A stretch of DNA of 64,000 nucleotides from contig JAJEKV010000575.1 of the NCBI GenBank assembly GCA_021234155.1, forward strand, positions 62,001 through 126,000, in the 5' to 3' direction. Shown here piece after piece: positions 1 through 11,650 of this stretch. The notes beneath the pieces are model-generated. The model was not told the DNA's origin. It saw nothing but the letters and a program-made list of their open reading frames with translations, and searched no databases. Both the position numbers and the translations under genes were made by a program. Each line of letters starts with the position of its first letter. The first letter of the stretch is position 1. The stretch comes from Isoetes taiwanensis (lineage: Eukaryota > Streptophyta > Lycopodiopsida > Isoetales > Isoetaceae).

Positions 1-740
1 TCATTATGTACTTGTTTCAATCCTTAAAGTCATTGGCTTTGAGCTTGTTTTCTCATATAACTAGTAACTCCAACTAACATGTCTATATTTTCAAAAGTTG
101 CCTTCGCCGTAATGTAATTGATTGCGGTTATAAGCTTTTGTTATGTACATTGACTTGTTCTTATTGGTTGCATGATGTGGTTTGTGGATTAATTAAGCTC
201 TTATTTCCAATATTTCAAAGATAATTTGGATTGGGCAAAAATTAGATATTTATAACTTTAAACAAATGTTTTTCATTTTAATGGGTTTGCTGTGTATTCT
301 TCATGTATACTATTTAGTGTTTATAAAGCATGCGCATAATTTTCCTTAAAGAAGAATCATTCGAAATATTTATCATGTATGGTCTAGGTTGTTCTTTGCA
401 TATTTGAGTTGCACTTATATTGTGCTTTGGTGGTGGGGAGAGAAGGAATGAGGCAAATTGACTAGAAATTTGGTACGTAGAGGTAAAGTCAAATAGAAAT
501 TTGGCACCACTTTAAATAACCCATAGGTCAGGTATTACTATGGGTCTCCATCCAAGTTAAATACTCTTCAAAAGATAGCTATGCAATGTAGTTGGGTTCC
601 AGTAGCCAAATGGGTTCCTATGTGGTACTCAAATTGTAGAATGGTTTGAGTCATTTATGAACTTTAGTAGGGTGTTTGTCAAGATGCCAATTAGTAGGGC
701 CAGGTTGCCAAGATGATATGTAGGTAGAAATTTTAATCAA
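1..740. other. AT-rich spacer without a recognisable gene
   Basis: AT-rich sequence with no long reading frame, no splice-consistent exon chain and no match to the repeats seen elsewhere in the window. I see nothing functional in it. Confidence 0.6.
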
Positions 741-748
741 TGTTGAGA

Positions 749-880
749 ACAATGGTGATAAAATATTCTTATGTAGGGATGTACAACAATGGTGATAGAA
801 TATTCTTATGTAGGGATGTACGTGGGAGTTGCAATTGTTCTCTCAATGTTGCGTACAATGGCGATAGGATATCCTTATGT
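749..880. repeat. Imperfect short tandem repeat
   Basis: A unit beginning ACAATGGTGATA and continuing with ATATTCTTATGTAGGGATGT-like sequence recurs at about 749, 786 and 855. The first two units are 37 bp apart and the third is separated by a spacer. The array abuts the (AAGG)n tail of the adjacent LINE, so it is the pre-insertion flank. No coding role is apparent. Confidence 0.7.
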
Positions 881-907
881 AGGAAGGAAGGAAGGAAGGA
901 AGGAAGG
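881..907 (-). repeat. (AAGG)n tail of the LINE
   Basis: About six AAGG units lie directly before the LINE terminus (TACTTTTATCGTCC on the plus strand). The same tail precedes the truncated copy at 57.35 kb. Other members of this family end in CTTT or CAACT repeats instead, so the tail is a variable microsatellite. Confidence 0.85.
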
Positions 908-1099
908 TACTTTTATCGTCCACGGAGACCAATCGGTCTATGGGACCCAATACAAAAACGCACAAAGCGGATTATCGCCTTGCCGGATTAAACGAAGGGT
1001 TTTCGAGGGAAAGCAAATGGGCAAACAATCACCAAGCACAAACCGGCCCTAACATATAAAATGCGAAACACCCAAATATATCTGATCATGCACCGTGAC

Positions 1100-2470
1100 C
1101 AGAGTGCCTAATCCCGAAAGCGGCAAAGGGGGCAAAGGTGACCTCGCAGGTCCAAGTACCTCCTAAATGTACGACCCTGTGGCACGTACTGACAGGTGCT
1201 CATCAGCAAATGTGCGGCAAGTCCGGCCATTACTAAGGGAGCCGATCCCTGCCCGGACCGGGACTGGCAACTCGCTGAAAGTGTGCAGACTCATCCTCAA
1301 CTACCTGTTTGAAAGTGTGAGCCCCGGGTTCCCCTAATCCACCCGCCCATCACCGAAGATGGTGGGCACGGGTGGGCGAATGGACCACTTTCTGGGCAAC
1401 CGGGAATAGCCGCGGCCCCGCTAACACGGGTTGATGTGCTCCCTTGTAATGGGCCATTTTCAACGCTTAGAGCACCGGGTCCCGAAGCTTGCCAAGGAAA
1501 CAAATCCAGTTTCGACAGCCAGGTTCACGACGATGGGGGCTCCCGATGGGTGAACCACTAAGGTTTACCCTTCCAACAGCCCTGCGACCCATTGCCAAAA
1601 ATGCCTTCGCAATCACCCATGGGGTAACCACTCCAAAAAATGTGTCATTCAGTCGCCAAAACCGACAGGGGACAAGGTTTCACCCCGAGCCCCGGCCAAA
1701 AAATGCCTTCCCCGACCGCCAAGTCATTCCAGGTTCGACCGCCCCAAACCTCTAACCCCCGAATCTAAGGAGCGGATGTGACCGATGGCCCCAATCATAG
1801 AGCTCGCCTCGGTGATGTTGTTGTCACGGGCATGGCATAAAAGCTGCCAGCTGTCACCAGAAGCGGATAGACGCCTTCCGCCAGAGCGAGGAGGGGAACT
1901 CCACCCCTAGGTACTTGTAGGTGGGCGTGACGCCCACAGTCATCCCCGATATGTGAGTGCAGGAGGCATGGGGTGACGTGAAGAGGATATGAGAACCACC
2001 CGGTCTTGGCCGACCATTCACGCCAAGCATGTCCGTAGCTTGACAAAATGTGTCTAGGGCATCCAGTGGAGATCGCAGATAGCTGGGGGTGGGCCGCCAG
2101 CCAACATCGCCCCGATAGATGAGTCATGATGACTCGTAATGATGACGGTGCAATGTAGAGGCCAAAAAGTGTTGGCAGATGCCACCCCACTCGACCCCCA
2201 TGCTCGGGTCGCAAGCCAAAACGGGCTCTAACCGATGGCAATGTAGAGGCCAAAAAGTGTTGGCGAGAGGGGGCATCAAAAGTTTGGCAAATCGATTCAG
2301 GCCGACCATGATCGTCCGAGAGTGGCGGACAAAGGTGGGTCGCCCGCCTTTGTGAATGGGAACATTGGCCGCTTGTGGTCCATTGTCTGGGAAACCTTCA
2401 CGCAATGCTACGTTGAGAATTGGGGTAGTGAGGACAGGAATGGGACAAGCTTGTGGTCCATTGTCGGGAC
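1100..2470 (-). pseudogene. LINE reverse transcriptase and C-terminal region, frameshifted
   Basis: Minus-strand frames contain a segment reading PIHKGGRPTFV, the usual motif at the start of the LINE reverse transcriptase, near 2,300-2,390. Further along come FRPEHG-like and TLFGLYI-like pieces, then a run containing VVLISSSRHP near 1,990 that closely matches VLISSSRQP of the plus-strand LINE at 60.57 kb. The region between palm motifs is shortened and contains a local 27-bp duplication (about 2,150 and 2,237). Multiple frameshifts and stops make the enzyme non-functional as written. The order and spacing agree with the LINE at the other end of the window. Confidence 0.7.
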
Positions 2471-2999
2471 GCCCATTTGAGTAACTTCGGCAAGCATACC
2501 ATCAAGGTCGATTTGCCTTCCCATTAGCCACCCGGTCGCGAGGCCCTCCTCAACATCCTCCTCCACGAGAACCAATGGGGGCCATCCCAGGGGGTATGGG
2601 TACGCGTCCTTGGCGGGTCATAGAGCTGCCGCGAAGTACTGTTTCCACCGCCGGGTGTGATGTCCCCTGAGGTCGGGCGGGCCTTCAAGCACTCTGCGCC
2701 AAAAGGTTCGAGGATGAGTGTCCAGCAGGCCGAACATCTCTCCCCGATGCACGGCAAGGTACCGCGCCTTTGTCTCCTTCCGGATGGGCGCCAGATCGTG
2801 TGGTGGCTCGCAAGCTGCACCGGATCCGTATCGTGACGAGCCGCCGCTATGCGTTCTTTACACTGTGATCAAACCATCGACACGCTGAATGTTGGCCGAC
2901 CCCGAGCGGCGACGCTAGGGGGTCCGCCAAAGCATCCGTCCCGCGATCCCGTAATAGCGGGTCACCGGTCTGTCTGGCCGCTTCTAGTGTGGGGTCCAT

Positions 3000-3945
3000 A
3001 GAATTCTTGGGAGGGCATCCATGAGCATCTCTACAGTAGTCCTCTCACCGCCATAGTCTAGTCTCAACCGAGGACTCCGCGAGGGGTCGGCATAGTAGGG
3101 GGTTCCGCGCTTGCCAAACCAGTCCAAATAAAGTGGGAGGTGATCCGAAGTCGACCTCCTCATCCCGGATCGCCCTGTACTCCACCCGGAAATGACCGAT
3201 GAGATGCATATCTTGCTAACTACGGAAGCACATAGTCCACCACACTAGACCCTCCCCCGATTGTCCCGTCTCGCATGTGCACTTGCAAGAATCGGGCCAC
3301 CGCGGATGTGCCATTGCAAATTATCAAGTAAAAAAATACCACATAGCAGAGCAACCGTCACAAAGCGAAAGTGACCGGCCGCCATCCGATCCTCGCGGGC
3401 CGTGTTGCTTCAAGGGCGAGCCGGCAGGACATCGCCGAGGGGGTCAAGTCGCATGGGCTGCTCTACTCCCGTCCGCATTGAAATCTCCAAGAAGGACGAC
3501 CCTACCCAACCGGCTGGTGTCCAGATGTCATCATATAGATCGACATAAGGGTCCATCCTATCCGCATCGGGGGTGGCTGGCGATAGAAGGTGCTCTCTCG
3601 CGGAGGGAAATAAACAGCGCCAGAAAAAGAGGGTTGCCACCGGTATTATGCACACGAAACCCACAAGTACCGGTTGTGTTCCGGCTCTGCCTTCCGGAGG
3701 GTAACCGAATGTGCCAACAAGGTTGTCCCAGAGTAGCAAGCCACTCCACCATGACCCTCCGTCCTCCGCATAGGTATTGAAGACCGAGAAATGTTGGTAA
3801 CCGGGCAGACGTAGCCTCAGGCCAAAGATGCTCCCATGTTCCATGAGAAAGATGAGATCCATATCGGCCGCCACGGAAGTTTAGACCGCCCCCTTCGCCA
3901 AGGGAAGCCCTCGACAATTCCATGAGACCACCCGAGGCACAATTC
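3000..3945 (-). pseudogene. LINE AP-type endonuclease region
   Basis: The segment starts with VVSWNCRGLPLAKG at about 3,890-3,945 (minus strand), the standard N-terminal motif of plant LINE APE endonucleases. An open run of about 150 codons follows. It includes a SVFNTYAEDGGSWWSG-like stretch and, near 3,410-3,500, a region like the GDFN-R endonuclease motif (here disrupted as LEISMRTGVEQP). Such enzymes nick target DNA to prime reverse transcription. The catalytic motifs are split over frames, so activity is unlikely from this copy. Confidence 0.65.
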
Positions 3946-3949
3946 CTAT

Positions 3950-5575
3950 TTGTCGCCAGGGGATGGTATGCGCAACCGAAGTCGGCGGGAAGGACGGGAA
4001 GCAGAGGGTCGAAAGTGAGAAGTAGACGGAGCTGAGGCAAAGATGTGGGTCAGGAGGGGCATGAGTCGAGGGAGCAGGAGTAGGAGCAGAGAAGGGGGGG
4101 CCGTGGTAGGGGAAGCAAGGTGGCCACGGCAAGCGCGGTTGGGGCGGGGGTCTGGCAGCAGAAAGCGGTGTCGTCGGAAAATGTGCATCCCCGCCAACCA
4201 ATCCTTCCGCACCGGTGGCTAATGCCTCGACCCCGACAAGCTCTTGCCTGCAGGCCTTCAGCATTTGACGGGTGTGAGGTCCCGGTCCACGTACAGGGAT
4301 GTCCCCTTCAGCATCTGGCCCTGGCGCAATATGGCATCACGCACCTGTGCATCCGCAACCGTGAATATGACAATGCGGTCACGACCCGGGCGCTGAGCCC
4401 CATGACGGGCTGCTCGAGAAATGTGAACTGGCCCCGGGAATGTCATCCGATCGAGAATGTGTGTTCGGATGTTGTGGGCGAGACTCTCCCCGCTGCTCGC
4501 ATGCCTCGAACTACCGTGAGTGTGGCCCTCCGGCCAAGGCATCCCCGGAGTTCCCCGCGGCCTGCGGGTCAACGGTGGGCGAGGGCCGGGGCCCGTGCTG
4601 GGGGGGTGGTGGTGGTGGCTGGGATGGCGGGGAGTGGCTGGAGTGCGGGGCAGCAGCGGGCGGGGGGGCCCCGGCTGGGAGGCCGTGGCGGGTAGCGGGC
4701 GAGCCGCGTTCGGCCCGGCCAGGAAGTCGGGAGCACAGTCTTTGCGGGGCTCGCTGCCGCTGGCCATCTCCGCCTGCAGACCGCCGCGGTGACTATGAAC
4801 CCGGTAGGGAGACCCGCTCTTTGTCTATGGATGGTTGCACGCGAACCCCCCGGAGCTCGTGCTGCAGTGGCGAGCGTGCTCGAGCCCCGACACGGGGCCG
4901 AGGGCGGGCTTGCCGTTGGATCTTACCTAAAGATCCCAAAGGCGGGTCCGGCAGTTTGTGAGCAGGCGCGCCTTCCGTGCCATGGTGGTGGGCCCCTCCC
5001 ACCTCGGCCCGAATCCGACACCGTGGACCATCGTCTCACGCATTGCGCCGCTCCCTCCCGGTGTCATGGTGTCGAGTGATGAATACGTAGGGCGGGCCCG
5101 CATGTCGGCGCCGCCTCTGCTCGCCCTCATTTGCGCTTCGAAGTGTGCGAGGCCAAGGCCATCTTCCACATATAGCGTGCGGGTCTCCACACCTGTGATG
5201 CGGTTCTTCTCGACCCCATTTGCCTTTTGAGCACATGGGATGCCGAGGGACTCCATCTCCACCGGCCATGCCACCAAAGTGCAATCTAGCCTCAATACGA
5301 AAGCAATCTAGCCTCCACTCCCGCTTTGACATGGCTCCCACCTCGCCAAGGCGGAGTTCCTATGTGGTCCGAGCAATCAATCCCTTCCCGGCCGGGCCTG
5401 GCCTGGCTGAGGGGCCTTAGCCTTAGCCCGAGCCTCCTTCTTCATGGAGGATGACTCTCCCCGGCCCATGATGGCCGATCGGGACCGCCAGCGGGGCGCC
5501 CCTCGCCTTGAGTTCCCTGTGCTGGCCCATCCATCGTGGGCCATGACTTTCAAAGTTTGAGGGGTCTCCGGGTGC
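3950..5575 (-). pseudogene. LINE ORF1 (nucleic-acid-binding protein) region
   Basis: GC-rich coding-like sequence upstream of the endonuclease on the minus strand. At about 4,260-4,370 it reads IVIFTVADAQVRDAIL followed by LKGTSLYVDRDLTP. This is the RRM-like pattern typical of plant LINE ORF1 proteins, which bind the element's RNA in an RNP. Long Pro/Arg/His-rich low-complexity linkers lie between 4,500 and 4,760. A likely start with a GRGESSSMKKEARAKA-like N-terminus lies near 5,440-5,475. Frames change repeatedly, so this is annotated as broken. Confidence 0.6.
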
Positions 5576-5856
5576 GGAAAGGGTGCTTAGAATCCAATTT
5601 GGGGACTCAAAAATGCAAGTGAAAGCACCTTTTGGGGTGTGGGGGTTTTGGGGGTTCCAAAGTTTGAGGGGTCTCGGCTGCTTAAAGGGTGCTTAGAATC
5701 CAATTTGGGGACTCGAAGGCGGCGCAGCACCTTTTGGGGGTTTTTTGGGGGTGCCAAAGTTTAAGGGGTCTCTGGCTGCCTAAAGGGTGCTTAGAATCCA
5801 ATTTGGGGACTCAAAAAGGCGGGCAGAGCACCTTTTGGGGGTTTGGGGGTTTTGGG
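5551..5856 (-). repeat. Three tandem ~100-bp units in the LINE 5' region
   Basis: Three head-to-tail units begin at about 5,551, 5,658 and 5,755. Each starts CAAAGTTTGAGGGGTCT, contains GGGTGCTTAGAATCCAATTT and ends in CACCTTTTGGGG with a G/T-rich run. They lie between ORF1 and the presumed LINE 5' end. Tandem 5' units of this kind act as promoter monomers in some mammalian L1 families. That role here is inference from position only. Confidence 0.75.
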
Positions 5857-5990
5857 TCTAGAGAGAGATTGTAAACCCTAGAGAGAGAAAGCCAGAAAGG
5901 GGCAAATCAAGGGGGTCTATGCAAGGGAGGGAGGGCGCTAGAGAGAGGGAGTAGGGCGCTGGGGAAAGGGCCAAGTTGAGGGCAACATCC

Positions 5991-6344
5991 AGGCTACTGG
6001 ACAATTCAAATTTCATTGCAGTAGGTCCGTTGGTTGTAGGAGGAATGTGATTGTACAAACATTTTTTAAGTGTATTTTTGCCCATTGTTTATATATTTTT
6101 GTAATGGAATGGAAGGCCGTTTGCAAAAAGTGTTGTATATCATGAAGATATATAAAATTTATCGTGGTGGCCATTTCTCTCTCATTGTGTAACCTATGGG
6201 TTTTAACCACTATTATCAAAGTCTAACAATGCAATGCTTGCTTATAATGGACTTGTGGTATGGAAGATATCTCTGAACGTAGCGTTTAACCGCAAATTGT
6301 GTTACTGCCTAAAGTAATGAAGGTTGCCTTATTTCTACGTTGAA
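5991..6344. other. AT-rich spacer between two LINE copies
   Basis: No coding frame or repeat is recognised. The sequence is AT-rich and separates the 5' end of the minus-strand LINE from the plus-strand LINE 3' end beginning near 6,345. Confidence 0.5.
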
Positions 6345-6650
6345 TACCTTCCCGTGGGCCTGCTGGGATCATACCTCCAGGAGGTTATGGATACACGGAC
6401 TCAAATTTGTAAAAGTGTCAAATGTGATTGATTGTACAAGAGCAATTTCGCCATCGGTTTATTATCGCTAAGGTTTTTCCGGCAAAACCCTCTTGCGTTT
6501 TTGTATTGGGTCCCATAGGCCATTGGTCTCGCGGGACGATAAAAGTAACTTCCTTTTTTTAATCCCGAAACAAGAATATCGCTTGATGCTCTCTCTTTGT
6601 TTGGGTCCCATAGGCCAGTTGGTCTCCGTGGACGATAAAAACATATTCTA
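6345..6650 (+). mobile_element. 5'-truncated LINE 3' end, with a duplicated terminus
   Basis: From about 6,368 the sequence GATCATACCTCCAGGAGG parallels the C-terminal and 3' part of the plus-strand LINE at 61.56 kb (GATCATACCTTCGAGAGG). The conserved terminus GGGTCCCATAGGCC ... GGACGATAAAA occurs twice, at about 6,509-6,546 and 6,605-6,640. The second is preceded by its own short unique stretch. This looks like two truncated insertions nested or end to end. There is no coding capacity. Confidence 0.75.
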
Positions 6651-6805
6651 TTATATTCTCTAGATCAACTATTTTTCCCAATTCCAATTTTCTCCATTGC
6701 ATCACATCCATATCCACCAAGTAAGTTCAACAAAACTCTAAATTGCTTCATTAATCACTTGAGTCCCTCCCTCAAGGGAAGTGATATTTCTTGTTAAACT
6801 AATAT

Positions 6806-6860
6806 GCAATCGGTCGTCTTAGATCAATCGGTCGTAAGAATTGATCAATCGGTCGTAGAT
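6806..6860. repeat. Short repeat CAATCGGTCGT (three copies)
   Basis: CAATCGGTCGT occurs three times at roughly 20-bp spacing, interleaved with GATC steps. No function can be assigned. It lies in a spacer with no convincing gene. Confidence 0.6.
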
Positions 6861-7860
6861 CACACCCTGCAATTGATTGTTCACATGTCAAACCTCGCAG
6901 TTAAGCCGATTTTCGCCTTGATTGATCTCGGACCGGGGGGAAAACCCGCGGGAGAGGATCGATCCAATGAATATCAGCGAGTCAGAATGCTGCAAATATG
7001 AAGCAAAAACCAGAATGATGTGTCATTTTTCTTTTTCACTTGGGCATGGGCCTAGTGATATAAAAAAGCAAGCAAAATTCTCTCAGTGTGCCTAATGCTG
7101 ACCTAGTTCTGTTATGTATTTAATCGGGTTGACCGTAGTGTGATTCCAGTCTTAGTTTTTTTTTTTGTGTTGTTTTTGCAAGACCGAGCAAAACAATTTT
7201 CCTTCATTCAAGTCCACGTCATTTGAACTTGCAGGGACAAGGGATGGTTATCCATTGGTTCGAAAAATTCTGAGGAACCGTTGCATGCAATCTTAACGTT
7301 CTGGGCCTTGGCATTTAGGCCCAGGTTTCAATCTCACCAAGACGCTATGTGCCCTCGTTATATCCTCGTAACATTTTGTTCAATGTTATGAAATTACAAA
7401 GATCGTTATGGCCGGGTGTCGACTTCGCTTCAGGCCGTCACTTCCCTCCTTCCCCGGCAATTCATAGCAGACAGAGCTTTTAAATCCATAGCCTTTAAAT
7501 CCAAAGCTTTTAAATCTTCAGCGCTGAGCAGTAGCCTCAGTTTGCGGTTTGCTTTTCCTGAGCTTTGCTTTTTCTCCCAAAATTCGCCTATCAGTTTAGC
7601 TCTGAAACGTTGTTTTAAGAACCGGAAATCAGACTCTATATCTACTATTTCGTGAGGAAATTTTAGAAAATATCACTCCAATGTACCATTTCTTACCTGA
7701 TACATTCTCGACTGCTGGGATGCTTGGATTTATAAAACAAGCGCTCCTTGGATTTATAGAACAAGCCCTCCTCCGACACCTTAAACAACTTACAAGAGCT
7801 TTTTTTCTTCGCAAATGCCTCGGCCTTGAACGTTAAGGCTGATAACGTCCTCTGATGAGG
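6861..7860. other. Spacer with weak coding-like segment
   Basis: Mostly AT-rich sequence. Around 7,416-7,655 there is an open stretch rich in Ser, Phe and Lys with an internal TTTAAATC repeat (about 7,478-7,518). It has no recognisable domain and is likely chance. Confidence 0.4.
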
Positions 7861-7864
7861 CGTT

Positions 7865-8219
7865 ATGGCCCATGTGAAATGGCCTCGGTGGCCATGTGGC
7901 GAGGAAATGCCTCGGCCATACTGTTGTACGCCCTCGGCATTTCCTGGCCATAGAAGACACGCTATTGTGTCGAATCCCCTTCCTATTTTTTATTATTTCA
8001 AAAATTTGGGGCCAATATGTTTCAGGTTAAGTTTTTTTAGGTTAGGTTTTCGTTTTTTCCTTCGTCTTTTGGAGCGGCGGCAGCGACAGAAATCGAGAAG
8101 ATCATCTCTAGGAAAAAGAGCGGCGCCGAATCTGATGCTGAATCACACTAGTTTCGATCTACAACAATATGGAGTAGCGATTCTGGCAGATTCTCTGGTT
8201 GTTACATGCTGTTTTCAAT
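7865..8219 (+). other. Possible 5' exon of an unidentified plant transcript
   Basis: An open stretch of 118 codons with an Arg-rich segment (RLLERRQRQKSRRSS) lies in a locally less AT-rich region. It is followed downstream by intron-like sequence with plausible splice acceptors, for example TTCTCTCAG near 8,670. No domain is recognised. It could be a non-coding spliced RNA or chance. Confidence 0.2.
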
Positions 8220-11200
8220 GAATGTTGGTGTTCAAGAATCTAAAAACATTCTTTCATTCTGCCTGCTTTTTGTGCTTCTATCATCAACAAGGGTATGCAT
8301 TTTTACTTTCACATCTTTACTGCAAGAATGGATAAGAATTCTTAGTGCAAATGGTAATGAATCGTGGATGCTCATTTCTACATTCTTGTGATTTACACTT
8401 CTGGTCTTGCAAGAAGATAGCTTTCATTTTTACAACAAGAATGAGCAATATTCGTTGTTTAATGGCATGCCATTTGTTAAGCTAATAGCATTTCGACATT
8501 TATTTCATAATGTTTTTCAATGGAACAACAACAGGGAACTGCACTCAGACATATGTTGCAAATGACAGGGATCAAACGAGATATTTAATGTAGAATTTTC
8601 ATGCAGGGCGATCAGTGGTGCCTAATGGCAGCGGCACTCTAGAATTTCTTCTTTTTCTTCTGGCTTCTCTCAGGTCATAAGAGCTTGAAGCTTTGATGTG
8701 GCAAAGCATCAACAAAATTGTGGTGTCTTTTTGGAGGAGCAGGTAATGGATGCAATGCTTCTTGGCTTTGAATTTTAAGCTATTGAAGTTCTTTATATCA
8801 TGTTCGTTCATTCTTGTGTATATATTCTAACTGTGCCTCTTCTGGAGAGTGCTTTCAGACTAGAGAAAGGAAGCAAAGGACGACTCATGATTTTCAGGAG
8901 CAAATTAAGAACTACTCTTGAAGTAACAAATGCTTAAGGAATTTTTTTTGTTCTTACCCTCTGCTTATACATGTCGTAATTAAAGCTGGCAACAAATGTG
9001 GCTCCAGGTGGCAACAAATCTGGAACAAATCTGGGAGGCAAATGGTGAGTGCCTTGTTCTCGTTTGATCAGAGTGGCTATGGCATGCCTTTGACTTCAAG
9101 CTTCTATTACTGCTTCCATAGATACCAGTATTGCTCAAATTTAAATGAAGGGATGAATTAGTTGGCAGGGAATGACAAGGTTTCAAAATGATTTAAGGAC
9201 TGGAATGAATTTGATTACCGGGATTGGATTGGTCTTGCATAGTCTAGACGAATCCAATTCTTTAAAGGGATTTGGATTTTCCAAGGTTCGACTCCTTGGT
9301 CCTATAGAGATTTATAAATAAATTAAATGCCCTAAATCATACCTATAAAACACTATATTGTACACAATTTATCATATCTACAAACTATACCTATGAAACA
9401 CTATTATGCACAATATCATGTTGTATTACAGCGGGTAAAACATCTTGTAGTACCACCATTGTAAAGCAAATAGATGAGGTAAAACATCTTGTTCTAAAAC
9501 TTGTTGTATTAAGCAATATTATACACCATATACTTTAAGTAGGAACAAGGATCAACTACACTTACCATGTCAGGAAGCTATGCTCATTTATCATACTATC
9601 GAATTGTATAAATGAAGCAGGTCGCATAAGTGTACACTTAACCATGTAAAACAACAATATTTGTTTATCACACTATCAGATCATATTAACGAACTATGTT
9701 GCATAACCAGACATGGTTTGTAAACTTTTTGGCCCACAAACCGGTACCGATTTAAATGTTTGGCTTTCAGCAACAAAGCATGGTTAAAAAGTCATACTGA
9801 TTCAATTTTGGGTGCCTTGTGATATCACACTTCTCTTTAAGGTTTTTCTTGACCTTTTACTTCTGGCATGCTAAGCCTTAGAGTTCTTGCAGGTTTATCA
9901 GCAGACTGGGAAGAAGCTAGAATCTAGTTGAGGTGCTGCTTCGAGTTTTCTTGTGCGTATTAAAATTTATCTGATATTTTGGCATGTTCTTATATGATTT
10001 CATGGGCGTATTGCACGAGGCATACTAATCAATATATCTAGAGTGCACACTGGATTCTCATATTTGAATGGCATTTTATCTATGGTTTTGCAATGGTTGC
10101 GCATTATATAGTTTCTATTCACAAAAAATTTATATGTATTAACACTAGACCTGTCCCATGATGGACCATTAAAGGGCATTTTGAAGGTTCACAAAAAAAA
10201 TCATATAAAATCAAGAACACAAAAACTAGCCAAACCCTTTCTAGGAGTTCATATATGGCAGTCATGCTTCACATAAAAAATACACAAAAATGTATCAGCT
10301 CCCATTCTTGTGAGTTATGCTCTAGCAAACCCAAGGGGGTCAAGTACCAAAAGCTTCATGTTTACACAAAGTAAAACTGCCTTGATGAAAAGCTTTTTTT
10401 TGATTTTTTTTATTATAATGTTATTTTTCTACACAAGATATAGAATAAGGCACAAAAAACCACATCTTAATTCGAACTCTGTGAAGGAAGATAGAGAAAT
10501 TCAAACTTGACAGAGTCAAAACTGTCTTTTGCCTTCTGAGAACCAGTATGGTTCCCAGAAAGCAGTTGTGATAAAAAAAACAACAACTTTCAGAAGGAAA
10601 TCAATTTTGAATTCAAATTTGGCGTATAAGTAGTTCACGAGGTCCTCCATCTTAGAAAAATGTTTGTTGAGTTTGAATTTGATGTTTTGATTTTTATTTT
10701 TATTTTCAATTTTAGGGAATTTATACAAATGGAAAACATTGCTACATATGACTCTAGGTTGTCCTCCAAAAAATCATATTATGAAGGTTTATAAGAATGT
10801 GAAACTAATGCAAAAACAAGCTCGTAAAAAGAGCAAAAGACGTGGTAAAAAAAAAAAAATTAAAACAATATCCAGACCGCCCACATCGGGTCCATAGTTC
10901 ATTTAAAAATTGATAGTATCCTTATGTTAGTCCATTTCAAGTTGAGTTTTGGGACATGAGTAGCTCTTGGACCACTTTGTTCACAAAAAATATTTGTTGT
11001 TCATTATCTTGAGGATTGTACTAGAATAGATATCATCAATTATATTATATCTTCTATGTTTATTCTAGATTTGTGCCCTAAGGTGTGACTTTACAAAATC
11101 ACATCCTCAACCAATGCAAAAAGAACCAAGGAAAAATATGAAAAACTTTATCTATAAAAAATCAAGATAGACTAGTCCAATTGTAGACCATCATTGGTCC

Positions 11201-11252
11201 AAATGACTGAAAGTTTAGAAATCATTAATGGTGCCACCTTAATCAATTTTGA
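8220..11252. other. AT-rich spacer with scattered splice-like sites
   Basis: No domain-bearing reading frame. There are splice-like sites (CTCAG near 8,670, GAGCAG|GTAATGG near 8,740) but no supported exon chain. Near 10,036 the motif ATCTAGAGTGCAC also found at 26.8 and 62.1 kb is present. Homopolymer A and T runs are frequent. Confidence 0.5.
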
Positions 11253-11650
11253 TCTCAACTTTCACATATAGTTTAATGAAAAAATCAAAAAGGGGGGGGG
11301 GACTTGAGAAAAGGGCACGAGGAAAAAAAAGGAAGAGGTAAATGGAAAACGGGAAGGGAAATGACATAGAAAAAAAAAGGAAAGAGGGGGAATGGGTGAA
11401 GAATGGGAAAGGAAAGGAAAACAAAAGAGCATGGGAAAAGGAAAGAGGAAAAGAGCATGAGAAAAAGGAGAAAAGGGGAAAGGGTGAGGAAAGAAGAAAA
11501 GGGAAGGGAAAAATGGCATGGGAAAGGAAAAGAGCGAGGGAAAGAGAAGGGAAAAGGGGTACCGAGAAAAGAAAAATAGTAAAAGGTTGAAAAAGCGAGG
11601 AAAAGGACAGGAAAAAGGGGGAACAAGAGCAGGGAAAAGGGGGGAAAATA
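11253..11650 (+). mobile_element. Polypurine Helitron copy A, left part
   Basis: From about 11,290 the sequence becomes almost pure G/A on the plus strand and is collinear with 56,400-56,757 of copy B. It is cut at 11,650 by the chromovirus and resumes at 24,035. A TC dinucleotide preceded by A in TTTTGATCTC at 11,253 resembles the corresponding site at 56,213 and is a possible Helitron 5' end. The stretch just after it is not conserved between copies, so the 5' boundary is tentative. Confidence 0.5.

Larger units (their letters stand above)
881..5990 (-). mobile_element. Near full-length APE-type LINE retrotransposon (minus strand)
   Basis: Read on the minus strand this block has, in order, a 5' region with tandem units, an ORF1 with an RNA-binding-like segment, an AP-type endonuclease start (VVSWNCRGL), reverse transcriptase pieces and a C-terminal region that parallels the plus-strand LINE at 59.5-61.8 kb. 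The 3' end carries GGGTCCCATAG and the terminal GGACGATAAAA, followed by (CCTT)n, seen on the plus strand as (AAGG)n at 881-907. The coding regions are interrupted by many indels and stops, so it is not intact as given. The 5' limit near 5,990 is inferred from where the repetitive CTCTCTCTAG-rich leader stops. No target duplication was confirmed. LINE identity is secure. The clade is not, because the microsatellite tail is unlike classic poly-A L1 elements. Confidence 0.85.

Noticed and set aside
4120-5080. Plus-strand frames of 90-190 codons rich in Gly, Arg and Pro
   Set aside because: Shadows of the GC-rich LINE ORF1 region, whose coding strand is minus.
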